NCBI GenBank assembly: GCA_934408725.1
Contig: CAKRVB010000003.1
Coordinates: 1 to 64,000, forward strand
DNA from: an uncultured Marvinbryantia sp.
Lineage (GTDB): Bacteria > Bacillota > Clostridia > Lachnospirales > Lachnospiraceae
Length of the DNA stretch: 64,000 nucleotides
Reading direction: 5' to 3'
Positions 24,157 to 32,739 of the stretch are shown one piece after another. The notes beneath the pieces are model-generated. The model did no database searches, had not been told where the DNA came from, and saw nothing but the letters and a program-made list of their open reading frames with translations. Position 1 is the stretch's first letter. The number at the start of each line of letters is the position of its first letter. A program made the position numbers and the translations under genes.

Positions 24157-25881
24157 TTATCTGATACGTATTTTTTTCTTCATAGATGTTCCGAACATCT
24201 CTGCATCACCTTTTCGTCCATATGGCTGAATGCTCAGTGTATAAGATTTTCCTTTCTTTTTACCATTCAGTGAAAAATACATATTATATTTTTTACCTTT
24301 TCCACTGGCCTGTCTTCCGTTGATGTACAACTTCTGTCCGGCCGGCAGTTTTTTCTTCAGTGTAACCGTTACTCTGAAGTCTGTATACCACCATTTTCTC
24401 CAACCCACATACGTCAGATATTTCCATTTGTATCTCACTTTAACCTTTGATACTTTTACAGAACTGATTGCAGGTTTTTCTTTCCGCTGTGTCCGTATTG
24501 TTTTGTAAAGAGGTGTTCCTTCTACCCATGTTCCATCTGCTTTTTGCGCAGATTCCACAAATTTAAACTGATAATTGGTATTTGCTTTCAGTTTGTTCGC
24601 AACCGTTTCACCCTTCTGATTCTTGCCGAGATGCTTCCAGCTCGAACCTGATTTCTGATAAACAGCTACATCACTGGATCCATGGCTTCCATTTGCCAGA
24701 ACAGAAAATACCACCTGAGTCGGATATACTTTGTAGTAAGGAACAGACGGCGTACCGGCTTTTGCAAAAACAGATAATCCGGCAGAAGTCAGCCCATTGG
24801 TTGATGTTACCTTAATCGTAGCAGAGCCAGCCTGATATCCCCTATAGCCAGAAGCATCAAAGGTCACTGTAAAGCTTTTCGTATTTTCTCCGTAAACGCT
24901 TCCTTCTGTCTGACAGGAGATCTTTCCACTACTCACTATCTGATTGAGCTTATCGTCACTGTTTGCAGGGATCGTAGATGCAACAAATGTAAAAGTTCTT
25001 GGTGTGTAACGGGTTCCTTCATCAATCGTCAGGTCGCTTTCTGTACAGGTCAGTGATACGCCTGTCGCCTGGATATAATCTCTTCCTGTCATTCGATAGC
25101 GATAGCTTGCATACTGTCCATTTCCTTTTGCACCAATAGCCAGCACATAAGTGCCCGGTTCCAGCCAGACTGATCCGGATCTCTCCTGTCCGCCAGATTC
25201 CACTGTCAGCAATGCATTCTTCATACCACTGTCATTTCCGCTATACAGATACGCCATGACCTTTTTTCCATTTTCTGCAGTCAGCATCAGATTCTGCAGC
25301 CTGCGGTTTGGAGTATAAAACGTAAAATATCTTCCATTCTGGAATATATTATTATCAGAACAGATAATTCCTGTCTCTTCTGCACTCACCCCTACTGACT
25401 GCGCAGCCTGGAAGGAGCTGCCACCGTTTTCAGCCACTGTCGCCAGGGAAGGCTTTACCGTGATCTTGCTATCACCTGTATATGCCGTATTAAACTGGAA
25501 TATCATCTGTGCGCTTTCCTCTGGATCCATAATAACGTAGCCATTCAAGGTTGTTAACAGTCCTGCACTGGCATTGTTACACTCAAACTGCTTCAGCTTT
25601 GGATCTGCATTTGTTATGTTCGTCCTTTTCACATTAATTGTAATATCCATTCTCATTCTGTACGACGTTGCATTTATTAATACTGCCGTACAGGTTTGAG
25701 CATTGAAAGTCGCAGCAAATTCCTTGGTCACTTGCTTATTTATGTCACTACAGATTACCTTTTGCCGATTCTCTGCCTGCACAATATGCTTCGGAACTGC
25801 CACTGCCATCAGCAATGTAACCAGCATTGCCAGGATCATCCATAATCTGCAATTTCTTTCAACTGCTTTTTTCCTGTTCAT
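24157..25881 (-). CDS. Secreted multidomain protein, pre-peptidase-like and Ig/Fn3-like modules
   Basis: 574 aa. A basic N-terminus and hydrophobic stretch (about 13-35) ending VQAEN form a signal peptide. Residues about 165-270 (FTFYTPNRRLQNLML, GSVWLEPGTYVLAIG, YRYRMTG) resemble a bacterial pre-peptidase C-terminal domain; about 275-375 looks like a bacterial Ig-like fold (GYQAGSATIKVTSTNG); about 380-470 like fibronectin type III. The last 100 residues are very basic with Trp/Tyr (RYKWKYLTYVGWRKWWY), perhaps binding anionic wall polymers. No catalytic motif, sortase signal or membrane anchor is seen. Function unknown. Confidence 0.7.
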   Translation of the reverse strand: MNRKKAVERNCRLWMILAMLVTLLMAVAVPKHIVQAENRQKVICSDINKQVTKEFAATFNAQTCTAVLINATSYRMRMDITINVKRTNITNADPKLKQFECNNASAGLLTTLNGYVIMDPEESAQMIFQFNTAYTGDSKITVKPSLATVAENGGSSFQAAQSVGVSAEETGIICSDNNIFQNGRYFTFYTPNRRLQNLMLTAENGKKVMAYLYSGNDSGMKNALLTVESGGQERSGSVWLEPGTYVLAIGAKGNGQYASYRYRMTGRDYIQATGVSLTCTESDLTIDEGTRYTPRTFTFVASTIPANSDDKLNQIVSSGKISCQTEGSVYGENTKSFTVTFDASGYRGYQAGSATIKVTSTNGLTSAGLSVFAKAGTPSVPYYKVYPTQVVFSVLANGSHGSSDVAVYQKSGSSWKHLGKNQKGETVANKLKANTNYQFKFVESAQKADGTWVEGTPLYKTIRTQRKEKPAISSVKVSKVKVRYKWKYLTYVGWRKWWYTDFRVTVTLKKKLPAGQKLYINGRQASGKGKKYNMYFSLNGKKKGKSYTLSIQPYGRKGDAEMFGTSMKKKIRIR

Positions 25882-25963
25882 AAAAAATCCCCCTTTCCTG
25901 ATTCACATACTTTCTAGCGTATATATACTATATCGGGAAAAGAGGATCATTCCTATACTAATA

Positions 25964-27307
25964 TTAGTAGTTTTTCTTTGGCATCGGATGCTTTTTCATA
26001 ATGGCAAAATACATGGTCAGCAGCAATGCAGATGCCAGGATCCATGCCATCGGACTGGCGAGACACACGCCTGCATAACTGTGATAGTGAATGGCGATCA
26101 ACGCCACGCTTCCACGTCCCACCAGCTCTGCAATTCCGGCAGTCATTGGCAACAAGCCGTATCCCATACCCTGGATACCATTTCGGTAGACATTCACCAC
26201 AGTAAGTGGTATCAGGAACAATGCTGTGTATTTCATATAGGTATCTACCATACCTTCGATCTGCGTTGCATCGCCTGTAACAAACAGTCCCGTCACGATA
26301 TATCCGAAGAAATACATCACCAGACCAATTACAACCGAAAAGATAACGCCAAACATGGTGGCTCTGGCAAAGCCTTTCCGTACACGGTCATATCTTCCTG
26401 CACCCACATTCTGTGCCGCAAAGGTCGCCATAGCGGAGCCGAGTGCTATGTATGCCTGACCGGCCATCTGCTCACACTTGGAGGCCGCAGTAAACGCTGC
26501 TACATAAGTAGATCCAAGTGTGTTCAATGCCATCTGTACCATCGTGGTTCCAATAGCAGTAATGGAATACTGAAATGCCATCGGCAGTCCCACAGCCAGC
26601 TGGTTTTTGATCAGTCTGCCTTCTACATGAAAATCCTCTCTGGTCAGGTGAAGAATTGGTACTTTCTTTACCATATAGATAAAACACAGCACCGCAGAAA
26701 CTCCCTGGGAAATGACCGTTGCATAGGCAGCTCCTGCCACACCCATTTTTAATACAATAATGGATACCAGGTCCAGTATGATATTCATAGATGCAGAAAA
26801 CAGCAAAAAGTAAAGTGGCACCTTACTATTTCCCAGTGCCCTTAAGATGCAGGCAAACAGGTTGTACAATGCCTGTACCAGAATTCCGGCACAGATAATC
26901 ATAATATACCGGTATGCATCATCAAAAATATCATCCGGTGTATTCATCAACACCAGCAGGCGATGCATTCCCAAAAGACTGATCGCTGTCAGGATAATGG
27001 TCGCCGCAATGGCAATCATTCCTGCAGAAGCCACACTTCTGCGCATTCCCCGCATGTCTTCCGCACCAAAACGCTGACTGGTCAGCACGGTAATTCCAGC
27101 CATTAATCCTGTCATAAAACCCAAAATCATAAAGTTAATGGTTCCTGTGGATCCCACCGCTGCTAATGCTTCCGTACTGACGAACTTTCCCACAATCACC
27201 GTATCTACTACATTGTAAATCTGCTGAAACAGATTTCCCGCAAATACCGGCAATGCAAAATACAGGATATTCTTTCCTGGGCTGCCCGTTGCCATATTTT
27301 TTTCCAT
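25964..27307 (-). CDS. MATE-family multidrug/metabolite efflux transporter
   Basis: 447 aa, about twelve membrane helices arranged as two similar halves. The N-terminus ILYFALPVFAGNLFQQIYNVVDTVIVGKF and the repeat YATVISQGVSAVLCFIYMVKK are typical of DinF/NorM-like MatE proteins that export cationic compounds with Na+ or H+. ATG at 27307 has GAGGAAG seven bases upstream; an earlier start at 27349 would overlap the preceding terminator. Single gene; no regulator adjacent. Confidence 0.9.
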   Translation of the reverse strand: MEKNMATGSPGKNILYFALPVFAGNLFQQIYNVVDTVIVGKFVSTEALAAVGSTGTINFMILGFMTGLMAGITVLTSQRFGAEDMRGMRRSVASAGMIAIAATIILTAISLLGMHRLLVLMNTPDDIFDDAYRYIMIICAGILVQALYNLFACILRALGNSKVPLYFLLFSASMNIILDLVSIIVLKMGVAGAAYATVISQGVSAVLCFIYMVKKVPILHLTREDFHVEGRLIKNQLAVGLPMAFQYSITAIGTTMVQMALNTLGSTYVAAFTAASKCEQMAGQAYIALGSAMATFAAQNVGAGRYDRVRKGFARATMFGVIFSVVIGLVMYFFGYIVTGLFVTGDATQIEGMVDTYMKYTALFLIPLTVVNVYRNGIQGMGYGLLPMTAGIAELVGRGSVALIAIHYHSYAGVCLASPMAWILASALLLTMYFAIMKKHPMPKKNY

Positions 27308-27347
27308 AACATTCTTCCTCATGATATAACTTCGATAATTTTCCATC

Positions 27348-27387
27348 AAAAAGTTCTGCCCTGCATAAAAGCAAGCCAGAACTTTTT
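27348..27387. terminator. Intrinsic terminator after the ABC-2 operon
   Basis: AAAAAGTTCTG and CAGAACTTTTT form an 11-base-pair stem with T runs in both directions. Confidence 0.8.
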
Positions 27388-27442
27388 CTACCTCACATTA
27401 TTCTCTTTTGTCTCTGCTGTCAAGCACTTTTTCACAAATCGC

Positions 27443-28450
27443 TTAATTTCTGATCTCCTGTCTCATAAATCCGATATAAGATCCACCAAATGCTACCAGC
27501 ATCAGCGCAATCAATCCAGTCAGATGCGGCCATACCAGAAGCAGACTCTGTCCAAAGGACAGGTATCCGGAAATGGCACCTTCCAGCTGCTGCATAGTGA
27601 CTACATTGACGGAACGAACAGTAGGATTCATAATCGTTGAAACCGCTTCACTATACAGATAATATGGAGAAATACGGTTCAGCCCCAGCTTCAGAGTATA
27701 ATTGTTCATCGTATTCAGCATCGCCTGATACTGTGTGGTAATCGGGTATGCCGCATTGGCAATGATATTTGCTACCATGCTCATAAAGATGGTAAAGAAG
27801 ATCCACAGAGCGATAACCGCCATAGCTGATGTAGCAGAATGTCTGCACACAACTGAGAACAGAATCGACAGTCCCAGCCAGAAGTCCATATAGACCACGG
27901 TGAAAATCAGGAATGTCAGTACTCGCAGTACCTCTTCGGTCTGTGGTACCAGGCCCGTTGCCATAACGCCAACAGCTCCTACAAAAATCCCCATCGTAAA
28001 TACCATGATCATAATCACAGCATTTCCTGCCAGGAACTTTCCAATGATGATCGAATCACGGTAAATTGGCTGTGCCACCAGTCGATTCAGCGTTCCATTG
28101 TTTCTCTCACTGTTAATAGCATCAAATCCAAGAGTTAATCCCACAAATGGTCCCATCAGAGCAATGATACTCATGAAGGATGGAATGGAATTGCCACTGG
28201 TGGTATAAATTTTCAAAAATACAAAGTTACTATCCTGGGATATGGCATCCGACAGACCGCTTACTGCTCCATACAGACTGGCAATACTGGTTCCCAGAAT
28301 CAGTAACAGAATGATCAGAAAACGCTTACTGCGCAAATGATCTGCCAGCTCTTTATGATAGAGTGCCATCAGACCGGTATGTTTTCCAGCATGGTTACCG
28401 TTCTCTTTTTTCACGGCTGTCTTTTCTTTTTTTAATACTGCTGCGGTCAT
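27443..28450 (-). CDS. ABC-2-type transporter permease
   Basis: 335-aa membrane subunit with six or so hydrophobic segments, an N-terminal cytoplasmic Lys-rich tail, and the ABC-2 landmark INSERNNGTLNRLVAQPIYRDSIIIGKFLAGN linking helices 2 and 3. A large extracytoplasmic loop lies before the last helix. The start overlaps the ATPase stop by four bases (ATGA), so the two are translationally coupled. With the NEW3 protein it forms a three-gene exporter or membrane-maintenance system; substrate unknown. Confidence 0.88.
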   Translation of the reverse strand: MTAAVLKKEKTAVKKENGNHAGKHTGLMALYHKELADHLRSKRFLIILLLILGTSIASLYGAVSGLSDAISQDSNFVFLKIYTTSGNSIPSFMSIIALMGPFVGLTLGFDAINSERNNGTLNRLVAQPIYRDSIIIGKFLAGNAVIMIMVFTMGIFVGAVGVMATGLVPQTEEVLRVLTFLIFTVVYMDFWLGLSILFSVVCRHSATSAMAVIALWIFFTIFMSMVANIIANAAYPITTQYQAMLNTMNNYTLKLGLNRISPYYLYSEAVSTIMNPTVRSVNVVTMQQLEGAISGYLSFGQSLLLVWPHLTGLIALMLVAFGGSYIGFMRQEIRN

Positions 28451-29466
28451 TTCGTGCCACCTCCCCTGAATAATCTGTTATGTAATTTTCCCTTCTGGGT
28501 GGCTTTCATGGCAATGGCTTCTGCCTCTGCTTCTGCCCGCTCAAAGTACATCCGATAGATGGCATCCAGATCTCCACCTCTCTGATGGAGATGCTGAATC
28601 GTATATTCATGGCTGCCCAGGAAAGCTGTCAGCTGAGAACGAATATCATACTTCGATTCTACCACAAACATATTTCCTTCCTTCTGAATACTGGACACTC
28701 CCGGCTGTCTGCTGATCTCTGCCAGTACTTTATCATCACATGGATCAACCTGCAGTTCCAGAGAATACTTCGTGCTGTCCTGCACCTGATTTCCCAGATC
28801 TTCGATCTCTCCACAGGCTACCAGATTACCATTTACAAAAATGCCGACCCGGTCACAGATCTGCTGTACCTGATACAACTGATGGGAAGAAATCAACAGC
28901 GTTCTGCCATCTTCCTTTGACATCTGTGTCATTAATTCCAGAAGCTCACGCATACCTTCCGGATCCAGTCCCAGTGTTGGTTCATCCATGATGATAATCT
29001 CCGGATCCTTCATCAACACATCTGCAATGCCAAGTCTCTGACGCATACCTTTGGAATAAGTGCCCGTCTTTTTATCCGCTGCATCTTCCAGTCTGACGCG
29101 CTTCAGTGCCTCATCACTGCGCTTCTTTATTTCTTCTTCGGACAATCCGTTCAGACGTCCGGTAAATGCCAGATTCTGTCTGCCGGTCAGATCCTGGTAA
29201 AAGCCTGGATTATCCGGCAGATATCCAACAATCTTCTTGATGCCAAGGGCATTTCTGGTACAATCCATACCACAGATCGCAGCTGTACCGGCACTCGGTT
29301 CTGTCAGTCCCAGAAGCATCAGGATCGTTGTGGTCTTGCCGGCACCGTTAGGACCCAGCAGACCAAATATCTCACCTTTTTTGATAGACAGGTTCAACTG
29401 ATTCACCGCAGTCTTTTCACCATAGCGTTTCGTCAGCCCACTTGTCTGAATAATTACTTCGCCCAT
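28447..29466 (-). CDS. ABC transporter ATPase (ABC-2 exporter)
   Basis: 339 aa. Walker A GPNGAGKTT, Q-loop GYLPDNPGFYQDLT, signature YSKGMRQRL, Walker B IIIMDEPTLGLD and switch His in LLISSHQL. A C-terminal extension of about 100 residues follows the ATPase fold, as in drug/lantibiotic ABC-2 exporters. Starts 3 bases after the NEW3 gene stop. Likely powers the neighbouring permease. Confidence 0.92.
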   Translation of the reverse strand: MGEVIIQTSGLTKRYGEKTAVNQLNLSIKKGEIFGLLGPNGAGKTTTILMLLGLTEPSAGTAAICGMDCTRNALGIKKIVGYLPDNPGFYQDLTGRQNLAFTGRLNGLSEEEIKKRSDEALKRVRLEDAADKKTGTYSKGMRQRLGIADVLMKDPEIIIMDEPTLGLDPEGMRELLELMTQMSKEDGRTLLISSHQLYQVQQICDRVGIFVNGNLVACGEIEDLGNQVQDSTKYSLELQVDPCDDKVLAEISRQPGVSSIQKEGNMFVVESKYDIRSQLTAFLGSHEYTIQHLHQRGGDLDAIYRMYFERAEAEAEAIAMKATQKGKLHNRLFRGGGTK

Positions 29467-29469
29467 AAC

Positions 29470-30747
29470 TTATCTTCTCCCGTATTTTTTAAATACATAG
29501 CCAAGACCTGCTCCCAGAACTACAATGATGGCAACTGCTGCCAGTCCCCAGCTGGTACGTGTCTTTACGGATACACGCAGACTTGCGGTAGAAGTAGCTA
29601 CATCATTCGCTGCTGTGACAGATGCTACATAATCACCGGTAATCGCATCCGAATCCGGTGTAATATAAGCAGTTACTTCCTTGGTAGCACCTGCTTCCAG
29701 AAGATCAATCGTAGATTCATCAAAGCTTACATCCCAGTTGCTGGCTGCAGAAGATGTCAGATTCAGATTCGTCAGATCAACGTTACCTGTATTGGTGATC
29801 GATAATGTCACTGCTTTTTTGTCATTGGCATATGCATCTACACTCAAATTGCCACTTGGTGTGGATACCTCTACACTGTAAGAACCTGTGATAGTCATCT
29901 TCAGTTCCGTACTCAGTTTTTCAGAAGAAGAAATCGCAGAAATCGGAATCGTGTAATCTCCCTGTGTCAATGTCTCAGGCGGTGTAATTGCTACCGTAAT
30001 ACCCTGGCTGGCACCCGCATCTACATTCAGGCTTGCTACTGCATTGCTTTCTCCTGATGGAGTAAATGTTACCTGCCATCCTTCCGGTGCTTCTGCGGAA
30101 AGACTAAAAGACTGCTCTGTTCCCTTGTTATTTACCAGTGTGGTATCAAAGCTGAATGCCGTACCAGATGCTGCCTGCTGCTCTGCATATTCTGCCGTAA
30201 AGGTGCTGGCTCCATTCTCTTCCTCTGATACATTCAGTGTCAGTGTCACATCGCTGGTCTCTCCGTCATCTGTGACTGCTTCTACTGTAACATTGTAGTC
30301 ACCTTCTGCTGTTCCTTCCGGAACTGTCAGGCTTAAAGTTGCCAGACCTTCTGACACATCTTTGGATGACTGAATATGTACTTTATTGATCTGGCCGCCA
30401 TTTCCACGGAAATATCCATCCCATCCGTCCGGCAGATCCTTAATACTAAGTGCTGCGTCCTGACCGCTGCCGGTCTGATTGATAAAGTCCAGATCAAATG
30501 TAGTGGTCTCACCTGGTTTTACAGAAATACCTGGATAAGCGGTGCTCATCTCAAATGCACTGGCTGAGGTCACTTCCTGTGTCTCAGTATCAGTCTGTGG
30601 TGCGGCATAGACTGCTGCAGGTGCCACGAGACTGACCATACTCAGAAGTGCTGCTGTCATACCAATTGTCTTTAATCTGGATCGCTTGCCTCTTCCTTTC
30701 TCATTTGTAGTGTACTGATTGTTCAAATACAGTTGTCTCTTTCTCAT
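29470..30747 (-). CDS. NEW3-domain membrane-anchored surface protein
   Basis: 425-aa extracytoplasmic protein, signal segment ending VYAAPQTD, three consecutive beta-sandwich repeats of the NEW3 (alpha-galactosidase-associated) type, each with the pattern of a glycine-turn followed by LPDGWDGYF, APEGWQVTF or AASNWDVSF, then a C-terminal membrane helix (SWGLAAVAIIVVLGAGLG) and positive tail KKYGRR. NEW3 proteins commonly sit beside ABC-2 genes as here. ATG at 30747 with AAAGGAG ten bases upstream. The promoter carries the 8-3-8 direct repeat shared with the 39 kb operon. May act as an external sensor or substrate handover domain; inference only. Confidence 0.82.
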   Translation of the reverse strand: MRKRQLYLNNQYTTNEKGRGKRSRLKTIGMTAALLSMVSLVAPAAVYAAPQTDTETQEVTSASAFEMSTAYPGISVKPGETTTFDLDFINQTGSGQDAALSIKDLPDGWDGYFRGNGGQINKVHIQSSKDVSEGLATLSLTVPEGTAEGDYNVTVEAVTDDGETSDVTLTLNVSEEENGASTFTAEYAEQQAASGTAFSFDTTLVNNKGTEQSFSLSAEAPEGWQVTFTPSGESNAVASLNVDAGASQGITVAITPPETLTQGDYTIPISAISSSEKLSTELKMTITGSYSVEVSTPSGNLSVDAYANDKKAVTLSITNTGNVDLTNLNLTSSAASNWDVSFDESTIDLLEAGATKEVTAYITPDSDAITGDYVASVTAANDVATSTASLRVSVKTRTSWGLAAVAIIVVLGAGLGYVFKKYGRR

Positions 30748-30839
30748 GATCTGCATGCTCCTTTGCTTCCAAATTTACTTCTCTGTTCAGGGCTTTTGAG
30801 AACTGTCCGTTCTGGCACTCGCCTGCCCCGTTTGCTGAC

Positions 30840-30874
30840 GCTATAGTAAAACCTGAATTTAAACTAAATTTAAA
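30840..30874 (-). promoter_or_regulatory. Activator direct repeat and -10 of the NEW3/ABC-2 operon
   Basis: Minus strand: TTTAAATT (30867-30874), 3 bases, TTTAAATT (30856-30863), 10 bases ending TTTAC, then -10 TATAGC (30840-30845). No -35 consensus. Same geometry as the site at 39085-39119. Confidence 0.65.
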
Positions 30875-30891
30875 TACAGGAAACAAAATTT

Positions 30892-30958
30892 TGAACATCT
30901 TGTGAACTTGTGAAAATTCAGTGAACTTTGCTGTTTTTCCAGATTTTAGTGTTATACT
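30892..30958 (+). promoter_or_regulatory. TGAAC repeats and promoter of the orphan regulator
   Basis: TGAAC at 30892, 30903 and 30922, and TGAAA at 30911, giving starts 11, 8 and 11 bases apart, followed by a -10 TATACT at 30953-30958 with no good -35. AGGGGGAT precedes the start codon at 30990. The repeats may bind the encoded OmpR-type protein. Confidence 0.4.
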
Positions 30959-30989
30959 GTCTTTCGATAAAAATGATCAGGGGGATATT

Positions 30990-31664
30990 ATGTTTCGCAT
31001 TTTGATTGTAGATGATGATAAAAATTCCAGACGCTATTATCACGCTATACTTTCCCATTCCGGTTATCAGCCAATTTGTGCCGATTCCGCTTCCAATGCG
31101 CTTCATATGCTGGAAGAAAAAAAGATCGATCTGCTTTTGGTTTCCGCACTCATGCCAGGTATGGATGGATTTGCACTGACCAAAATGCTGCGAGACTGTG
31201 GAAATGATATGCCAATTTTGATGATTGCACCAAAACATATGGCGAAAGATGTGAAAAAGGGATTTCTCATGGGAGTGGATGACTATATGGTCTGTCCTGT
31301 AGATGAAGATGAGATGCTGCTGCGAATCCGGGCATTGCTGCGCCGCGCGAAGATCGTATCTGAACATGAGCTGAAAGTCGGTGATACCACTTTGGACTAT
31401 GATACCCTGACAGTATCCACCCATGGCGAAGAATCTATCCTTCCTCAAAAGGAATTCTATCTGTTATATAAGCTGCTCTCTTATCCGAACCAGATCTTCA
31501 CGCGAGACCAGCTGATGGATGACATCTGGGGACCAGAATCCGAATCTACAGAGGCTACCGTCAGTGTACATATCGGAAGACTTCGGAAACGATTCGCAGA
31601 CAGCAGAGACTTCTCTATCCATACCATACGGGGACTGGGGTATAAGGCGTGTGTGATGAACTGA
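30990..31664 (+). CDS. Orphan OmpR-family response regulator with degenerate receiver
   Basis: 224-aa receiver plus winged-helix protein. The receiver keeps the acidic cluster DDD (8-10) but the phospho-acceptor is Ser52 (LLLVSALMPGMDG), the switch Thr is Ala80 and the invariant Lys is Cys102 (MVCPVDE). Phosphorylation-dependent activation is therefore unlikely. The C-terminal winged helix is intact (QKEFYLLYKLLSYPNQIFTR, VSVHIGRLRKRF, TIRGLGYK). ATG at 30990 with AGGGGGAT. No histidine kinase is adjacent. Divergent from the NEW3/ABC-2 operon, which it may control as a constitutive or ligand-gated regulator. Confidence 0.88.
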   Translation: MFRILIVDDDKNSRRYYHAILSHSGYQPICADSASNALHMLEEKKIDLLLVSALMPGMDGFALTKMLRDCGNDMPILMIAPKHMAKDVKKGFLMGVDDYMVCPVDEDEMLLRIRALLRRAKIVSEHELKVGDTTLDYDTLTVSTHGEESILPQKEFYLLYKLLSYPNQIFTRDQLMDDIWGPESESTEATVSVHIGRLRKRFADSRDFSIHTIRGLGYKACVMN

Positions 31665-31683
31665 TAGCAAAGTATATAAACAA

Positions 31684-31730
31684 AAGGCTTCAACGATAAT
31701 TGTTCTCATCGTTGAAGCCTTCTTCTTTTT
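31684..31730. terminator. Bidirectional intrinsic terminator
   Basis: AAGGCTTCAACGAT and ATCGTTGAAGCCTT pair over 14 bases with a 10-base loop; CTTCTTTTT follows on the plus strand and TTTTGTTT on the minus strand. It ends the regulator gene and the small RNA opposite. Confidence 0.85.
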
Positions 31731-31869
31731 AAATCATAAGTAATATAACCAGATAAATATTTGGCAGGCGTGCCATGCTCCTGCATCTCTCAGGCTTTCA
31801 CCTTGTCTGTACCTTCGGCGTGTGGTTGACACGAAAATTTACCACCACAAATATTTCCCTTGTTATTGT
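31684..31869 (-). ncRNA. Candidate orphan structured small RNA, about 185 bases
   Basis: Minus-strand transcript predicted from a near-consensus promoter to an intrinsic terminator with no reading frame of note. A closing helix AAATATTTG (31848-31856) with CAAATATTT (31755-31763) encloses 84 bases that can form CGTGT-CAACC-ACACG and GCC/GGC with ATGC-AGGA-GCAT inside, resembling a riboswitch or multi-branched RNA. The next gene in this direction is 940 bases away beyond the terminator, so it is free-standing. No match to a known family was recognised. Confidence 0.55.
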
Positions 31870-31875
31870 ATCATC

Positions 31876-31904
31876 ATTATAATTGTACTATTCTTTTCTG
31901 TAAA
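31876..31904 (-). promoter_or_regulatory. Strong promoter of the candidate small RNA
   Basis: TTTACA (31899-31904), 17-base spacer, TATAAT (31876-31881) on the minus strand. Predicted start near 31868. The sequence 31905-32047 downstream of the exporter operon holds nothing else I recognise. Confidence 0.65.
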
Positions 31905-32047
31905 GAATTTTCTTATTTCTTAAATATTTCGCCCATTTTTTAGTTTCTATTTTGAAAAATGTTATTATTGAATTTTTGTATTCTGCTGAATCCAATGATG
32001 TATGCAGCCTCAATATTAATTGAAACTTCATTCCATCATGCTGAATG

Positions 32048-32728
32048 TCAGTCTATTTCTTCCAGCAATTCCCCATCCACAATCCTGACGATCCTCTGTG
32101 CATGTTGTGCCACACCCAGATCGTGAGTGATCATAACGATCGTATTTCCTACCTCATGCAACCTGTGAAACAACTTTAACACTTCTTTTCCGCTGGTCTG
32201 ATCCAGTGCACCGGTCGGTTCATCAGCCAGCAGTATGGCAGGTTCTCCCACTAAAGCTCTGGCGATGGCCACACGCTGCTGCTGTCCACCGGACAGTTCT
32301 CTTGGCTTATGATGCATGCGCTCTTCCAGTCCCAGCATCCGTATGGTCTCCAGGCTGGCTGCTTCGGCTTCTTTTTGTGTCATGCCGCGCACCAGCAGCG
32401 GCATGATAATATTCTGCATAACATTATAGGTCTGAATCAGATGATATTTCTGAAAAATAAATCCGATCTTTTCGTTTCGAATCCGAGTCAGTTCTTTTTC
32501 GGAGGCCTGTTCGATCTGGCAGTCATCCAGGCGGTAACTGCCGGAATCTGGTTTATCCATACATCCAATCACATTCATCAGCGTACTCTTTCCAGAACCG
32601 GATGGCCCCAGAATAGCAAGGAATTCCCCTTCATCTACTTCCAGATTCACATCCTTCAGTGCATGAAGTTTTTCGGCTCCCACCGAATAATATTTGTTAA
32701 TGTCTTTGATTTCTATGATTTTTTTCAT
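32048..32728 (-). CDS. ABC transporter ATPase (MacB type)
   Basis: 226 aa, last gene of the five-gene exporter operon. Walker A GPSGSGKST, Q-loop FIFQKYHLIQTYN, signature LSGGQQQRV, Walker [14 protein letters not shown]-loop VMITHD. MacB/LolD subgroup by the TGALD and AIARALVGEPAILL signatures. CGAGG precedes ATG 32728. It powers the MacB-like permease at 33528-35111; the separate ATPase plus permease is the normal Gram-positive layout, unlike fused E. coli MacB. Confidence 0.93.
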   Translation of the reverse strand: MKKIIEIKDINKYYSVGAEKLHALKDVNLEVDEGEFLAILGPSGSGKSTLMNVIGCMDKPDSGSYRLDDCQIEQASEKELTRIRNEKIGFIFQKYHLIQTYNVMQNIIMPLLVRGMTQKEAEAASLETIRMLGLEERMHHKPRELSGGQQQRVAIARALVGEPAILLADEPTGALDQTSGKEVLKLFHRLHEVGNTIVMITHDLGVAQHAQRIVRIVDGELLEEID

Positions 32729-32739
32729 GCTTAACCTCG

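Noticed and set aside
31764-31847. Glycine or TPP riboswitch
   Set aside because: CTCTCAGG and GCCGAAGG look familiar, but they lie on opposite strands relative to a glycine aptamer, and the TPP core is missing.
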